A DNA stretch of 64,000 bases from Leuconostoc pseudomesenteroides KCTC 3652 (GCF_014634745.1 NZ_BMBP01000008.1:1-64000), one strand, 5' to 3'. Positions 45,637-55,347 are shown, numbered from the stretch's first letter. Translations and numbers: made by a program. Notes: generated from the sequence alone by a model not told the origin.

Positions 45637-46899
45637 ATGTTAGTAAAGAACGATACAATTTCCCGAGAGGAATTTCATTTATATCCAACACAGGGATTAC
45701 TAAATGATCCCAATGGCTTGGTTTATTTCAAAGGAAAATATCATGTTTTCTTTCAATGGAATCCAAAGGCTTGTAATCACAAGTATAAAGAGTGGGGACA
45801 CTTTGTTTCTAAAGATTTAATCACTTGGGAACGTGTTGAGACAGCCTTGAAGCCGTCATTGGCTGAAGATGCTGCTGGCATCTATTCTGGTACAGCATTT
45901 GTTAAAGATAATCGGTTGTATGTTTTTTATACCGGTAATGTACGTGACGAAGCTGGGCATAGTGTCGCCTCACATCAAATGTGGGCGGTGAGTGATGACG
46001 GGCTTAATTTCACTAGGTTAGGTCAATTGTTTCCTCATCCTGAAGGATTTACAAAAGATGTACGTGATCCAAGGGTTTGGCAAGGTCAAAATGGACACTT
46101 TTTCATGATATTAGGTGCACGTCCTGATAATAATATTGGTGACATTATTGTTTACGAATCAACTAATTTTGAAAACTGGCAATTTAGAGGCTCATTGATT
46201 ACCGGTGAATTAACTGAGGTGCGTGGTTACATGCTTGAGTGTCCTGATTTAATTGAAGTTGATGGCAAACAAGTGCTCATGTTCTCGCCACAGGGTCTTG
46301 CGCCGGATAAAATTAATCACCGGTACGAAAATATTCATAACACTGGTTATGTGGTGGGACATTTTGATGAAAAAACGGCTCATTTCACACCTGAAACATC
46401 ATTTGAAGAAGTCGATCGTGGATTTGAGTTTTATGCGCCCCAAACATTAAACGCCCCAGATGGCCGCCGTATTATGTGGGGATGGGCAGGAATGATGACC
46501 CCAGAGCGTGAAAGCAAGGTGCCGACTATCGCAGAGGACAACTGGGTTCATGTCTTGTCATTACCAAGAGTTTTGCACGTTACTGATGACAACAAATTAA
46601 CCCAAGCACCAATCGCTGAATTAGTGCAGCCGATATCTGTAAAGCCAGAAGACGTTAGTGGTGTGGGCGCATACGCGTTGCACACACAAGCTGACTGGCT
46701 GATAAATTTCGGCGATGATTTAACCTTATCACGTCAAGAAAATCGATTAACCATGACGCGTAAGCAATGGGAAAGTGACCAATATGAAAGTCGTGAAGTG
46801 ACCGGTAATTTGGATGAAGTGCTGTTGGTAGTTGATAAAGATATTATTGAGGTTTACACGGATAACGATCAACTAACGTTAACGGCGCGATATTTTTGA
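45637..46899 (+). CDS. scrB: Sucrose-6-phosphate hydrolase (GH32), second copy
   Basis: 420 residues. LLNDPNG (nucleophile Asp24), VRDPRVW and LECPDLI (acid/base Glu) are intact. It is about 50 residues shorter than the first GH32 gene, mostly in the C-terminal sandwich, and clearly not a recent copy. Being joined to the PTS, it most likely cleaves sucrose 6-phosphate to glucose 6-phosphate and fructose. AAAGGAAGG precedes ATG. A good terminator follows. Confidence 0.93.
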   Translation: MLVKNDTISREEFHLYPTQGLLNDPNGLVYFKGKYHVFFQWNPKACNHKYKEWGHFVSKDLITWERVETALKPSLAEDAAGIYSGTAFVKDNRLYVFYTGNVRDEAGHSVASHQMWAVSDDGLNFTRLGQLFPHPEGFTKDVRDPRVWQGQNGHFFMILGARPDNNIGDIIVYESTNFENWQFRGSLITGELTEVRGYMLECPDLIEVDGKQVLMFSPQGLAPDKINHRYENIHNTGYVVGHFDEKTAHFTPETSFEEVDRGFEFYAPQTLNAPDGRRIMWGWAGMMTPERESKVPTIAEDNWVHVLSLPRVLHVTDDNKLTQAPIAELVQPISVKPEDVSGVGAYALHTQADWLINFGDDLTLSRQENRLTMTRKQWESDQYESREVTGNLDEVLLVVDKDIIEVYTDNDQLTLTARYF

Positions 46900-46916
46900 A
46901 GGTTAGCATTATTGAT

Positions 46917-46955
46917 AAAAGGACATCAGCTCGAATGAGAACTGATGTCCTTTTT
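46917..46955 (+). terminator. Terminator of the sucrose PTS operon
   Basis: AAAAGGACATCAG pairs with CTGATGTCCTTTT, loop of about 12 nt. Confidence 0.9.
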
Positions 46956-46982
46956 AACTATACAATGTGTACAAGAATATCT

Positions 46983-47011
46983 TGACATTTTATGAAACCG
47001 ATTACATAATT
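46983..47011 (+). promoter_or_regulatory. Promoter with overlapping cre before the unknown gene pair
   Basis: TTGACA (46983-46988), 17 bp, CATAAT (47006-47011). TGAAACCGATTACA (46994-47007) matches the cre consensus exactly and overlaps spacer and -10. Confidence 0.75.
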
Positions 47012-47064
47012 GTAGTTGAGTTGATATTATATGTCATAAAATATCATTATTGGTGATATTTTAA

Positions 47065-47220
47065 TGAGAGAACAGGAGAAACATTATGTTATTTTTGGTG
47101 AGTGCATACGAGGAAGGCTTTCGAGTTGGCGAATTAATGCGTTATTTTTTGTTTGCTGTTGTTTTAGTGACAATGGTGATGCTGGGAATCAGGGCATGGC
47201 GTAATCGTCACAATAAGTAA
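47065..47220 (+). CDS. Small single-span membrane protein, start uncertain
   Basis: A short frame ends at TAA 47218-47220. Its C-terminal 27 residues read MRYFLFAVVLVTMVMLGI and then RAWRNRHNK, one membrane helix with a basic tail. The frame is open from ATG 47065. An AGGAG near 47075 would better suit an ATG near 47087 in another frame, so the true start is not settled. It shares a cre-controlled promoter with the 186-residue gene downstream. Confidence 0.4.
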
Positions 47221-47241
47221 TGGCTATCAGGGAGAAAACAC

Positions 47242-47802
47242 ATGACACATACTATGCAACAGATAACAATGATGGACATACCCAATAATATTGACAAAAA
47301 ATTAACATTTATTGATTTTAATATAGATGGTGAATTATTTCCGCAACAGCCACAATCAAATAGCTTATTTTCAAAAGTGTTAGCTTCTAATCCATTTCCA
47401 ATCGGAGTACTTGAATTGAAAAATGATGAGATTAAGATTGGCGATGAAACCAAGCATGTTTTTGCAACTTTTTCAACCGATCAGATTACATTTTTAGAAA
47501 TAGGTATTTACCGTTCTGCAGTTCGGAATGCGCCTTTGGCACTGTTATCTTCTCGTTATACGCTTTATGTTCACTTAGTAGCCAATGAAAAACCATTTTT
47601 TATGTTAAATGATGATATTCAAGCGTTGGGCAAATTTATGTCAACCCTAAATTTTAAAAAATTTCATCTCGTTGATGAAATGAGTTTAATGACACATTTG
47701 GCACAATTAGGTGAATTAGACAATCAGTTATTTGAAGAGTTGGCCAAACGGACGAAATTTTTCATGCCGTTACAAATCATTGGTAGCAATGCGCGCGTGT
47801 AA
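47242..47802 (+). CDS. Hypothetical protein, 186 residues
   Basis: Not recognised. A soluble-looking mixed alpha/beta protein without signal or membrane segment. Conserved-looking parts are LTFIDFNIDGELFPQQ, FATFSTDQITFLEIG and YTLYVHLVANEKPFFML. AGGGAG precedes ATG. It lies between the sucrose PTS operon and a LacI-SDR pair and has a promoter with a cre site, so it is probably expressed when preferred sugar is lacking. Confidence 0.7.
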   Translation: MTHTMQQITMMDIPNNIDKKLTFIDFNIDGELFPQQPQSNSLFSKVLASNPFPIGVLELKNDEIKIGDETKHVFATFSTDQITFLEIGIYRSAVRNAPLALLSSRYTLYVHLVANEKPFFMLNDDIQALGKFMSTLNFKKFHLVDEMSLMTHLAQLGELDNQLFEELAKRTKFFMPLQIIGSNARV

Positions 47803-47898
47803 GTTTTGGTCAAAGCAGGCTACTGATGTCGGCTTTTTATGTTTCTTCTCGACCCTGTTGGGAGAAGAAATGCTTTGTTATGACATTTTGATAATTCT

Positions 47899-48879
47899 TT
47901 ATTTGTAGTGTGAGGGGATGATAATGTTTTGAATAGTCTGGTGGTAATCATTGTTTTCTGACGATAGATGTTTGATGAGTATTTCCGCAGCAGAAGCCCC
48001 CATCAAATAGGGTGATTGCTGAATGAATTTGAAATTCGGTGCAAGATAACGGGGCATCGCAGTATCGATGAAGCCAGTTATATTTTGCGTCTGATGCGCT
48101 TGCGTTAAAAAAGAAGGGTGTGTCAATAACTGAATCAATAAGCGTTCCTTCAAAACCACTAGTAAATTTTTGGGATTGTTTAGATCAACTGTTTCTGATA
48201 GCTTATTCACATCAAAATGCTCGGACTGCGTTTCAATGACATTAACTTGATCAAACACGGTTTTAATACCTGCAACACGTGCTACCCGTGTCGACAGTTT
48301 TTTCACCGGTTCGGTAATCACAGTCACACTAGAAAAAGAATCAGGAGAAAGTTGGGACATAGCATACTTTGCAATTTCAAAGTTATTGGTTGTTACCGAG
48401 CTCATTTCTAAATCAGCAAACTCACGATCAATTAGGACAATTGGCATATTATTGTTCAAAAATTTACGAATTACTGCACTATCTGTTGTCAGTGGTTGTA
48501 AAATAATCCCAGCAAAATTTTGATTATAGACGGACTCTAAATGTGCTTTTTCTGTTTTTAGATTGGAATCAGAATCCAGCAAGACACCGATATATCCAAA
48601 AGCACTTAAAATTGAAACAATCCCTTTAAAATATTCAGACGAAAAATACTCATCGATGTTAGAGGCAACAACAGCGACTAAGTTTGATCGTTTTTTTGCG
48701 AGTTGAACTGCAGCCGAATTTCTAATATAGTCAGTTTCAGTAATTATTTTTTTGATTTTTTGAGCCGTAGTTTCAGACATTTGGTTCAGTTGACCATTGA
48801 GGTATCGACTAACAGTTGCGATCGACACATTAGCCAGTTTGGCAATGTCGCTAATGGTCAGTTTTTGTTGATTTGTCAT
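47899..48879 (-). CDS. LacI-family regulator next to the SDR gene
   Basis: 326 residues. HTH LTISDIAKLANVSIATVSRYLN and a divergent ligand domain (LVAVVASNIDEYFSSEYFKGIV; PIVLIDREF). It follows the SDR gene on the same strand behind a terminator. The SDR promoter carries an 18-bp LacI-type palindrome, so it is the likely repressor of that gene. Ligand unknown. Confidence 0.82.
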   Translation of the reverse strand: MTNQQKLTISDIAKLANVSIATVSRYLNGQLNQMSETTAQKIKKIITETDYIRNSAAVQLAKKRSNLVAVVASNIDEYFSSEYFKGIVSILSAFGYIGVLLDSDSNLKTEKAHLESVYNQNFAGIILQPLTTDSAVIRKFLNNNMPIVLIDREFADLEMSSVTTNNFEIAKYAMSQLSPDSFSSVTVITEPVKKLSTRVARVAGIKTVFDQVNVIETQSEHFDVNKLSETVDLNNPKNLLVVLKERLLIQLLTHPSFLTQAHQTQNITGFIDTAMPRYLAPNFKFIQQSPYLMGASAAEILIKHLSSENNDYHQTIQNIIIPSHYK

Positions 48880-48896
48880 AAAAATAATCTCCGTTT

Positions 48897-48933
48897 AAAA
48901 AAAGCAATACACAAAACAATGTATTGCTTTTTT
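48897..48933 (-). terminator. Terminator after the SDR gene
   Basis: AAAAAGCAATACA pairs with TGTATTGCTTTTT, loop of about 8 nt. It may work in both directions. Confidence 0.85.
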
Positions 48934-48979
48934 AAGTTTACCATAACGTTGTGATAAGTTTGAAAAGTATTATTCAAAA

Positions 48980-49759
48980 TTAACGGAGCAGATAACCACC
49001 GTCGACTGGCAGTGTGACACCGGTTACATAGTCGGATGCATGGCTGGCCAAAAAGACAACTGTTCCCATTAATTCTTTAGGATTGGCCCAGTGACCTGCA
49101 GGAATGTGATTCAAAATTTCTTCATTTCGTGTTTTATCTTCTTGCAAAGCCTTGGTCATTGGTGTGTCAATATATCCGGGTGCAATGGCATTGACTTGAA
49201 TATTATCCGGAGCCAAAGCATCTGCGTATGCTTTTGTTAAGCCAATCACACCGTGTTTGCTGGCTGTGTATGGGAAAATGAATTTACCAGCACGATATGA
49301 TTGCATTGAACCGATATTGATTATTTTACCACCACCAGCTTTTGCCATTATCAACGCAGCAGCTTTTGAAATATGATACATTGCGTTGAGGTTCAAATTG
49401 ATGACAGCGTCCCAATCATCGTCAGGAAATGCTTGCCACTCGTGTCGTATTTGAAGACCAGCGTTGTTAACTAAAATATCTAACTTACTACCGTGATCAT
49501 TAACAAAATTTGTCACAGCATCCCCAACATTTTTGCTTGTAATATCCAGTTTTAGGAAGTGGACAGTCTGACCATTCGATTCAACCACTTTTTTTGTTTC
49601 AGACCAACCATTTTCACTGTGAGAAATGACTAAAATATTAGCGCCTACCGCACTCAGTGCCTCCGTATAATAACGACCTAATCCTGATGCACCACCAGTA
49701 ACTAAGGCAGTTTTACCAGCAAGACTAAAAGTATCGAGTCCAAAATCTTTTGTGTGCAT
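48980..49759 (-). CDS. SDR oxidoreductase, gluconate 5-dehydrogenase/KduD-like
   Basis: 259 residues from ATG 49759 (GGAGA 7 bases upstream). Rossmann fold with TGGASGLG, NNAG and the YTASK catalytic motif (Tyr and Lys), ending in VTLPVDGGYLL. The closest functional type is KduD/2-deoxy-D-gluconate or 5-keto-gluconate reductase, an NAD(P)H enzyme of sugar acid metabolism; this is by overall resemblance. No other uronate genes are near. The LacI-type operator suggests sugar induction. Confidence 0.85.
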   Translation of the reverse strand: MHTKDFGLDTFSLAGKTALVTGGASGLGRYYTEALSAVGANILVISHSENGWSETKKVVESNGQTVHFLKLDITSKNVGDAVTNFVNDHGSKLDILVNNAGLQIRHEWQAFPDDDWDAVINLNLNAMYHISKAAALIMAKAGGGKIINIGSMQSYRAGKFIFPYTASKHGVIGLTKAYADALAPDNIQVNAIAPGYIDTPMTKALQEDKTRNEEILNHIPAGHWANPKELMGTVVFLASHASDYVTGVTLPVDGGYLLR

Positions 49760-49798
49760 AACCATTCTCCTTTTTATTAAGTAGCAGTGAGTTATAGT

Positions 49799-49859
49799 TA
49801 CGTAAACGCTTACGTAAACCTTATAAACAAATCATACTATGATGTTCGTTATTATTCAA
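49799..49859 (-). promoter_or_regulatory. Promoter and LacI-type operator of the SDR gene
   Basis: On the minus strand TTGAAT (49859-49854), 17 bp, TATGAT (49836-49831). The 18-bp near-palindrome TACGTAAACGCTTACGTA (49799-49816) lies downstream. It fits a LacI operator better than the cre consensus. Confidence 0.8.
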
Positions 49860-49897
49860 GTAATTGATTTGGTCGAGTGTATCATTTGGTAGTGATC

Positions 49898-49924
49898 AAA
49901 AAAACTAACCCTGTAAGGGTTAGC
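49898..49924 (-). terminator. Terminator of the FMN reductase gene
   Basis: CTAACCCT with AGGGTTAG and a T run on the minus strand. Confidence 0.85.
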
Positions 49925-49947
49925 TTTTGCTTGGCTTGATATGATGA

Positions 49948-50490
49948 TTAAAACTTGTCAGCAAATGTCACAAACTTCTGGGCAGCGCCTGCCAAGAACG
50001 CTTTTGTGTCGTCATTTGTAATTTGACCAGTTTCATCAGCTAAATTGCCTGTGTTACCAATGTAAAGTTCTGGTTGTTGTAGAGTTGGCATATCTAAAAA
50101 TACCAATGATTGACGTAAGACATGATGTGCTAAAACACCAGCTGTCCCACCAATTGATTGTGAGGCGACTAATGCAGGCTTTCCTGCCCAAGAATTTTGC
50201 CCCCAAGGTCGTGATGCAATATCCAATGCGTTTTTCAATGCAGCTGGAATGCTACGATTATGTTCTGGTGTGACAAAGATGAATGCGTCTTGTGCTGCCA
50301 CTTGTTCTCTAAATGCTGTGTAAACTTCTGGTGAGTTTTCATCATAGTCCTGATTATAAATGGGTAGATTACTGATATTTAAATAAGTAACGTCTGCGTC
50401 CTCAGGAAGTCCAGCAACAAGTGCATCTGCGACACCTTTTGAATAAGAATTTTTGCGAATTGAACCAATTACGATACCAAATTTTGTCAT
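49948..50490 (-). CDS. NADPH-dependent FMN reductase family protein
   Basis: 180 residues. Flavodoxin-like fold with GSIRKNSYSKGVADAL for the FMN phosphate and VTPEHNRSIPAALKNALDIASRP, the standard signature of NAD(P)H:quinone, azo or chromate reductases. Single gene, AAAGAGGTAA before the ATG. Probably a general two-electron reductase; the physiological acceptor is unknown. Confidence 0.9.
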   Translation of the reverse strand: MTKFGIVIGSIRKNSYSKGVADALVAGLPEDADVTYLNISNLPIYNQDYDENSPEVYTAFREQVAAQDAFIFVTPEHNRSIPAALKNALDIASRPWGQNSWAGKPALVASQSIGGTAGVLAHHVLRQSLVFLDMPTLQQPELYIGNTGNLADETGQITNDDTKAFLAGAAQKFVTFADKF

Positions 50491-50739
50491 GGGTGTTTAC
50501 CTCTTTCTAGTTACTAAAAGTAAGTATAAAACTTGTAATATGATTTTGCAAGCATTTTCTGGTTATTTTCACGACAAAAGCAGTACAGGGACAGTAGTTG
50601 ACTTTTTAATACAAACTAAATGACCACAAGTAACATATCAAACTATGACAATGTTATTGGTCTACCAATCATAAATACTGTTATAATATTGACAAATCGT
50701 AAATTAGTAAAGTATCCATAATTAAGAGGGGAATCACAA

Positions 50740-52770
50740 ATGGATTTAGAAAAAAAGACTAAATGGTCGTCTGCGGGCGCACTAATTGCTTTGGGTATCG
50801 TTTATGGCGACATTGGTACGTCGCCATTGTATACGATGAATTCCATCTTGAATAGTGCAAGAAGTACTCAGCATTTAAATGAGTTTGTTATTGGTTCGGT
50901 TTCTTTGGTGTTTTGGACACTGATGTTGATTACGACCATTAAATATGTTTTGATTGCATTACGTGCTGATAATCATGGGGAGGGGGGCATTTTTGCGCTT
51001 TATAGTCGTGTTCAAAGTGTCAATAAAAAATGGCTGTTGATTCCAGCTTTAATTGGTGGATCAGCTTTGTTAGCAGACGGGACGCTGACGCCTGCCGTTA
51101 CCGTAACAACAGCAATTGAAGGTTTAAAAGGGCAAGGATTTGGCATTTTATCCTTTCCAAATGATCAATTTATTGTCATGGTTACCGTAACAGTTATTTT
51201 GGTGATTATTTTTACATTTCAGCGGGCAGGTACCAAGAAGATTGGTAATTTATTTGGGCCGGTTATGTTAGTGTGGTTCCTTTTTATTGGTTTCTTTGGC
51301 TTGATTAATATTTTTAGTGATTTATCGATCCTGAAAGCACTGTCGCCCGTTTATGCGATACAGGTACTTATGAGCCCAGAAAATAAAACTGGTATTTTTA
51401 TATTAGGAAGTGTTTTCTTGGCTACCACTGGTGCTGAGGCACTTTATTCAGATATGGGTCACGTTGGTAAGCACAATATCTATATTAGCTGGCCGTTTGT
51501 TTATACAATGTTGATTTTAAATTATATGGGACAAGGGGCGTGGATTATGACCCATAGCAGCCAAGCAAACCTTCTGAAGCAAGCCTCAAATCCGTTTTTT
51601 GAGATTTTGCCTCATTCTTGGCGGCTTGTCGGGGTTATATTAGCAACTTTAGCGGCAGTAATTGCATCGCAAGCGTTGATTTCTGGTGCCTATACTCTAG
51701 TTAGTGAGGCAATTAATCTCAAAGTAATCCCAAGACTAAGGACATTTTATCCTAGTGACGCTCGTGGTCAAATGTATATTGCCACTGTAAATTGGATTTT
51801 GTGTGTGATAGGCTTGATTATTGTATGGGTATTTCAAACTTCGCACAATATGGAGGCAGCTTATGGTCTGTCAATTACAATTACCATGTTGATGACAACA
51901 GTGCTACTATTTGAATTTGTGAGGAAGTATCAGTCAAGCCTTGTGGCAAGCTTGTTTGCGATTGTGTTTGGCTTCATTGAAGTTGTCTTTTTGATTGCTA
52001 GTCTTGGTAAGTTTTTACACGGTGGATATGCCACCTTGATTATCATGTTGGCTATTTTGATAATGATGACCGTTTGGTTTTATGGTAATAAACGTCGTGA
52101 ACAAATTGCCAAAAAAGATGATTATTTGTCTTTGCGAGATTATCGTAAACAGTTAGTCAACTTATCTGAAGATGAAAATGAGCCGCTATTTGCGACAAAT
52201 CTTGTTTATATTGCTAACGTCCATCAAAATTACATGTTGAAGCGATCCGTTATTTACTCATTGATAGGATCCAAGCCCAAGCGTGCTGCTGTTTACTGGT
52301 TTGTCACCGTTCGTGAAGCAACGGATCCTTATGAAAAAAGTTACGCAGTTGATATGATGGGGACAACAAATATGGTGCATGTCACATTCAGGCTTGGTTT
52401 TAAAGTTGAGCCGCAAATTCATCTGTATATCAAACAAATTGCTAACGACTTAATTAAAAAAGAAGTTCTAAAACCTCAGTTTCCAAGATATGCGATTGAT
52501 AAGCACGGTAGTGTGAGTGATTTTAAGTATGTTATTGCTAATCAATATTCAGCTGATTTATTGCGTTTACCAAACATTCATCCTTGGGATCGTTTCTTGA
52601 TTGGTGGTCGCTTATGGTTGCAAGGCCACACTGTTAAACCAAGTAGCTTTTATGGGCTTGAGTTAAGTGATGTTATTGAAGAAACTGTACCATTATTTTT
52701 GGATAATAATAAAAAAGTCAAATTAATTCAAAGTGATTTGAAGAATGTCGTCAAAAAAGACAATGATTGA
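50740..52770 (+). CDS. kup: Kup-type potassium transporter
   Basis: 676 residues: twelve membrane helices (about 1-450) and a soluble C-terminal part. Family motifs: ALGIVYGDIGTSPLYT at the start, DNHGEGGIFALY, GTEALYSDMGH-like GAEALYSDMGH, and a long C-terminal domain. It imports potassium with protons. AAGAGGGG precedes ATG. No ydaO-type riboswitch fits in the 249-base gap upstream; a TATAAT near 50681 is the best promoter element. Strong terminator downstream. Confidence 0.94.
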   Translation: MDLEKKTKWSSAGALIALGIVYGDIGTSPLYTMNSILNSARSTQHLNEFVIGSVSLVFWTLMLITTIKYVLIALRADNHGEGGIFALYSRVQSVNKKWLLIPALIGGSALLADGTLTPAVTVTTAIEGLKGQGFGILSFPNDQFIVMVTVTVILVIIFTFQRAGTKKIGNLFGPVMLVWFLFIGFFGLINIFSDLSILKALSPVYAIQVLMSPENKTGIFILGSVFLATTGAEALYSDMGHVGKHNIYISWPFVYTMLILNYMGQGAWIMTHSSQANLLKQASNPFFEILPHSWRLVGVILATLAAVIASQALISGAYTLVSEAINLKVIPRLRTFYPSDARGQMYIATVNWILCVIGLIIVWVFQTSHNMEAAYGLSITITMLMTTVLLFEFVRKYQSSLVASLFAIVFGFIEVVFLIASLGKFLHGGYATLIIMLAILIMMTVWFYGNKRREQIAKKDDYLSLRDYRKQLVNLSEDENEPLFATNLVYIANVHQNYMLKRSVIYSLIGSKPKRAAVYWFVTVREATDPYEKSYAVDMMGTTNMVHVTFRLGFKVEPQIHLYIKQIANDLIKKEVLKPQFPRYAIDKHGSVSDFKYVIANQYSADLLRLPNIHPWDRFLIGGRLWLQGHTVKPSSFYGLELSDVIEETVPLFLDNNKKVKLIQSDLKNVVKKDND

Positions 52771-52817
52771 ATCAATTTAATTTGCTGTAAACGGGATACT
52801 AGTTCTACAATCTCAAT

Positions 52818-52856
52818 TAAAAAAGAGTGACACGTTCAATGTGCCACTCTTTTTTA
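52818..52856. terminator. Bidirectional terminator between kup and the GNAT gene
   Basis: AAAAGAGTGaCAC with GTGcCACTCTTTT and A/T runs on both sides. Confidence 0.9.
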
Positions 52857-53393
52857 ATTGAGATTACGATAAAAGACTGCTTTATCGGTCCACTTATTAT
52901 TTTCTAACATGAAGCCTTTTCGAACTGTTTCAAATGAAAAGCCTAATTTCTTGAGTAAGTTTTGAGAAGGATAATTTTCCAATGCAACATGAGCTTCAAT
53001 ACGATGAAATCCTGCTGTGTCAGCAAGGTAGGGCATGAGTGCAGATAACGCTTCAAAGGCAAAGCCTTGACGCCATAGTTGATTATGGATAAAGTAGCCT
53101 AATTCTCCCCAGGCCATATTTGCTCTAGCTAGCGTTGCAACATCAATCATGCCGATGTGATTGTGATTTTTATCAAAGATAGCCAAAATCAAAATATCGT
53201 CAGTTTCACGTAATCGATTATGCTTACCAACTAAGTCGGCAAACCAATCTGCTGTACAAATGCTCATGTCTAACTTGCCCTCATCATAAGGACTTTGGGC
53301 AGGATAGCGATTAGAAAAACCATTAAACCAACTTTCGTAGTCATCTATTTGCAATGGTTTAAGAATCAGTCGTTCTGTTACAATGGGTGTCAT
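52854..53393 (-). CDS. GNAT-family N-acetyltransferase (RimJ/RimL type)
   Basis: 179 residues. Starts TERLILKPLQIDDYE, then GELGYFIHNQLWRQGFAFEAL (acetyl-CoA site) and RIEAHVALENYPSQNLLKKLGF. Typical of RimJ/RimL-like enzymes that acetylate protein N-termini or small amines. Single gene. The substrate is not predictable. The start lies behind a weak ribosome binding site. Confidence 0.88.
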   Translation of the reverse strand: MTPIVTERLILKPLQIDDYESWFNGFSNRYPAQSPYDEGKLDMSICTADWFADLVGKHNRLRETDDILILAIFDKNHNHIGMIDVATLARANMAWGELGYFIHNQLWRQGFAFEALSALMPYLADTAGFHRIEAHVALENYPSQNLLKKLGFSFETVRKGFMLENNKWTDKAVFYRNLN

Positions 53394-53584
53394 GCTTTGG
53401 ATAATTTCTCCTGTGGTATGGGTTATTTGTGATAAATGATAACTAACAGATGACCGGAAAGGTCACAATTTGGTATATCATATATTACAATAGGTATAGT
53501 AAAAACGATAACTATAATTTAACAATAATGTCGGCGAAATACAAGCCCGGCGTTTTGCAATAAGATGAAAAAAGTGGGAGTGCC

Positions 53585-54262
53585 ATGGGTTTTAAAATAT
53601 TTGTAGTCGAGGATAATCATGAAATTGTTAATTTATTAAAAAAATCATTATCAAGTTGGGGATTTTTAATTGAAGCGTGCCATGATTTCAATCATGTCAA
53701 AACAGAAGTTGATCAATTTGCGCCGCATTTAATTTTAATGGATATTAATTTACCGTATCATAATGGCTTTTTTTGGACACAAGCAATCCGAAAGGATAGT
53801 GTGGTTCCAATTATATTTTTATCCAGTCGTGATGACAACACAGATCAAATTTTGGCGATGAATTTTGGTGGTGATGACTATGTCACCAAGCCATTTAATA
53901 TTGAATTGTTGATTGTTAAAATTAATGCGCTTTTGCGTCGTGAATATACGTTTGTGTCTGATCGAAGCGTTCTAAAATTTCAAGATTTTAGTTTAGATAT
54001 TATTGATGATCAACTCAGAACGGGAACACACTCAGTAACTTTGACTAGAAATGAAACCAAGTTGTTACACTTATTATTTAGTCATCAATATCAAGTGGTG
54101 TCTCGCGAAGATATTATGTCAAATTTATGGGACAATGATATTTTTATTGATCGCAATACGTTGTCAGTGACTTTGGCACGTTTACGTCAAAAAACTGCAA
54201 CAATCGGATTTGCAAAATTTTTGGTCACGGTTAAAGGGAAAGGGTTGTCGTTAAATGATTAA
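53585..54262 (+). CDS. OmpR-type response regulator (BceR-like)
   Basis: 225 residues. Receiver domain with phospho-Asp53 in LILMDINLP and the late Lys in VTKPF; winged-helix output domain with LTRNETKLLHLL and RNTLSVTLARLRQK. GTGGGAG precedes ATG. It overlaps the kinase gene by 8 bases and is followed by an ABC pair of the Bce type. It therefore probably activates that transporter when a cell-wall antimicrobial peptide is present. Confidence 0.92.
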   Translation: MGFKIFVVEDNHEIVNLLKKSLSSWGFLIEACHDFNHVKTEVDQFAPHLILMDINLPYHNGFFWTQAIRKDSVVPIIFLSSRDDNTDQILAMNFGGDDYVTKPFNIELLIVKINALLRREYTFVSDRSVLKFQDFSLDIIDDQLRTGTHSVTLTRNETKLLHLLFSHQYQVVSREDIMSNLWDNDIFIDRNTLSVTLARLRQKTATIGFAKFLVTVKGKGLSLND

Positions 54263-55286
54263 AAAATGTTTGCAATCAATTTGGTTATTTTTGCTGGATT
54301 ATTGGTATTTTTACCTGCTTTTTGTTTTCATTTTTGGGGCTTTATTTTGGAGTGTTGTGATGCGCTCTCTAGATATTGATGCTGTAATTGATGCACTTTA
54401 TGTGGGCTTGTATTTTTTATTTGGTATGACATTGTTATTGTTTTGGCGATGGTTCCAAACACGAAAAACTTTAAAAAATATTTTGTCAGATGATTGCTTG
54501 TCGGTCGATAATTTAAGCTTACCAGCAATTTCTTCCGTGACTCATTTGTACCAAAATTTGCTCAAACAACAGGCACTTCAGCAGAAAAAAGCGTTAGCTA
54601 CTCAGGCTAACGCCATGCAAGACATTCAAGATTACTATGCCATGTGGGCACATCAAATTAAAGTGCCATTGTCTGTGTTGGATTTGATGAATCAAACCGA
54701 TACGATTGAAAAATATGAAACGAGTAACCAATTGCTCATTGTGAATCAATATTTGAATATGATGTTACAATTTATTCGTCTCAAGAATTTACATCAAGAC
54801 TTGACATTCAAACCTATCCATTTGCAGGCAATTGTGCGTGATGTGATTAAAGCGTATAAATTGTTTTTCATCCGCCAAAATCTATCGGTTTCAATGGTGG
54901 GCGATGATTTTACAGTTGTGAGTGATCCTAAATGGGTGCAATTTGTTTTAGAACAAACTGTTTTTAATGCGATTAAGTATACACCACAAGGTCGCATTCA
55001 AGTGATGTTTGTTAATCAGCATCAAGTAGTGATTGAAGATACTGGTATTGGCATTGCAGCCAGTGATTTGCCGAGATTATTTGACAAAGGTTATACGGGA
55101 CTAAATGGTCGGCTTGAAAATAACAGTAGTGGGCTAGGTCTGTTTATGGTGAAAGAAATACTATCCGAACTCGGGCATGATATTAAAGTTGCGTCTGTTG
55201 TGGGAAAAGGTACTAAGGTCACCATTGACTTTAAACAGACAAAAACACAATCTTACGAAACTGTAAGATTAAATGGCGAGGTGTAA
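54255..55286 (+). CDS. Intramembrane-sensing histidine kinase (BceS-like)
   Basis: 343 residues. Two N-terminal membrane helices (about 10-30 and 38-60) with almost no extracellular loop, as in BceS kinases that sense through their ABC partner. H-box His133 in MWAHQIKVPLSVL, N-box NAIKYTP, G-boxes EDTGIGI and GLGLFMVKEIL. It is translated with the regulator and separated from the transporter by a small terminator. Confidence 0.92.
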   Translation: MIKKCLQSIWLFLLDYWYFYLLFVFIFGALFWSVVMRSLDIDAVIDALYVGLYFLFGMTLLLFWRWFQTRKTLKNILSDDCLSVDNLSLPAISSVTHLYQNLLKQQALQQKKALATQANAMQDIQDYYAMWAHQIKVPLSVLDLMNQTDTIEKYETSNQLLIVNQYLNMMLQFIRLKNLHQDLTFKPIHLQAIVRDVIKAYKLFFIRQNLSVSMVGDDFTVVSDPKWVQFVLEQTVFNAIKYTPQGRIQVMFVNQHQVVIEDTGIGIAASDLPRLFDKGYTGLNGRLENNSSGLGLFMVKEILSELGHDIKVASVVGKGTKVTIDFKQTKTQSYETVRLNGEV

Positions 55287-55305
55287 GGTAAATCACCTCT
55301 TTTTT
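55278..55305 (+). terminator. Terminator or attenuator between the kinase and ABC genes
   Basis: GAGGTG (55278-55283, inside the kinase end) pairs with CACCTC (55294-55299), followed by six T's. It may set a lower read-through into the transporter, or separate two promoters. Confidence 0.7.
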
Positions 55306-55347
55306 CATTTAAAATGAATATAGACATAACAAGGGGGAATTCATTTT

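Noticed and set aside
49799-49816. A cre site before the SDR gene.
   Set aside because: The palindrome TACGTAAACGCTTACGTA mismatches the cre consensus at both outer positions and fits a dedicated LacI-type operator better.
50510-50739. A c-di-AMP (ydaO-type) riboswitch before kup.
   Set aside because: The gap is too short after the likely promoter near 50681, and the conserved ydaO core elements are not seen.
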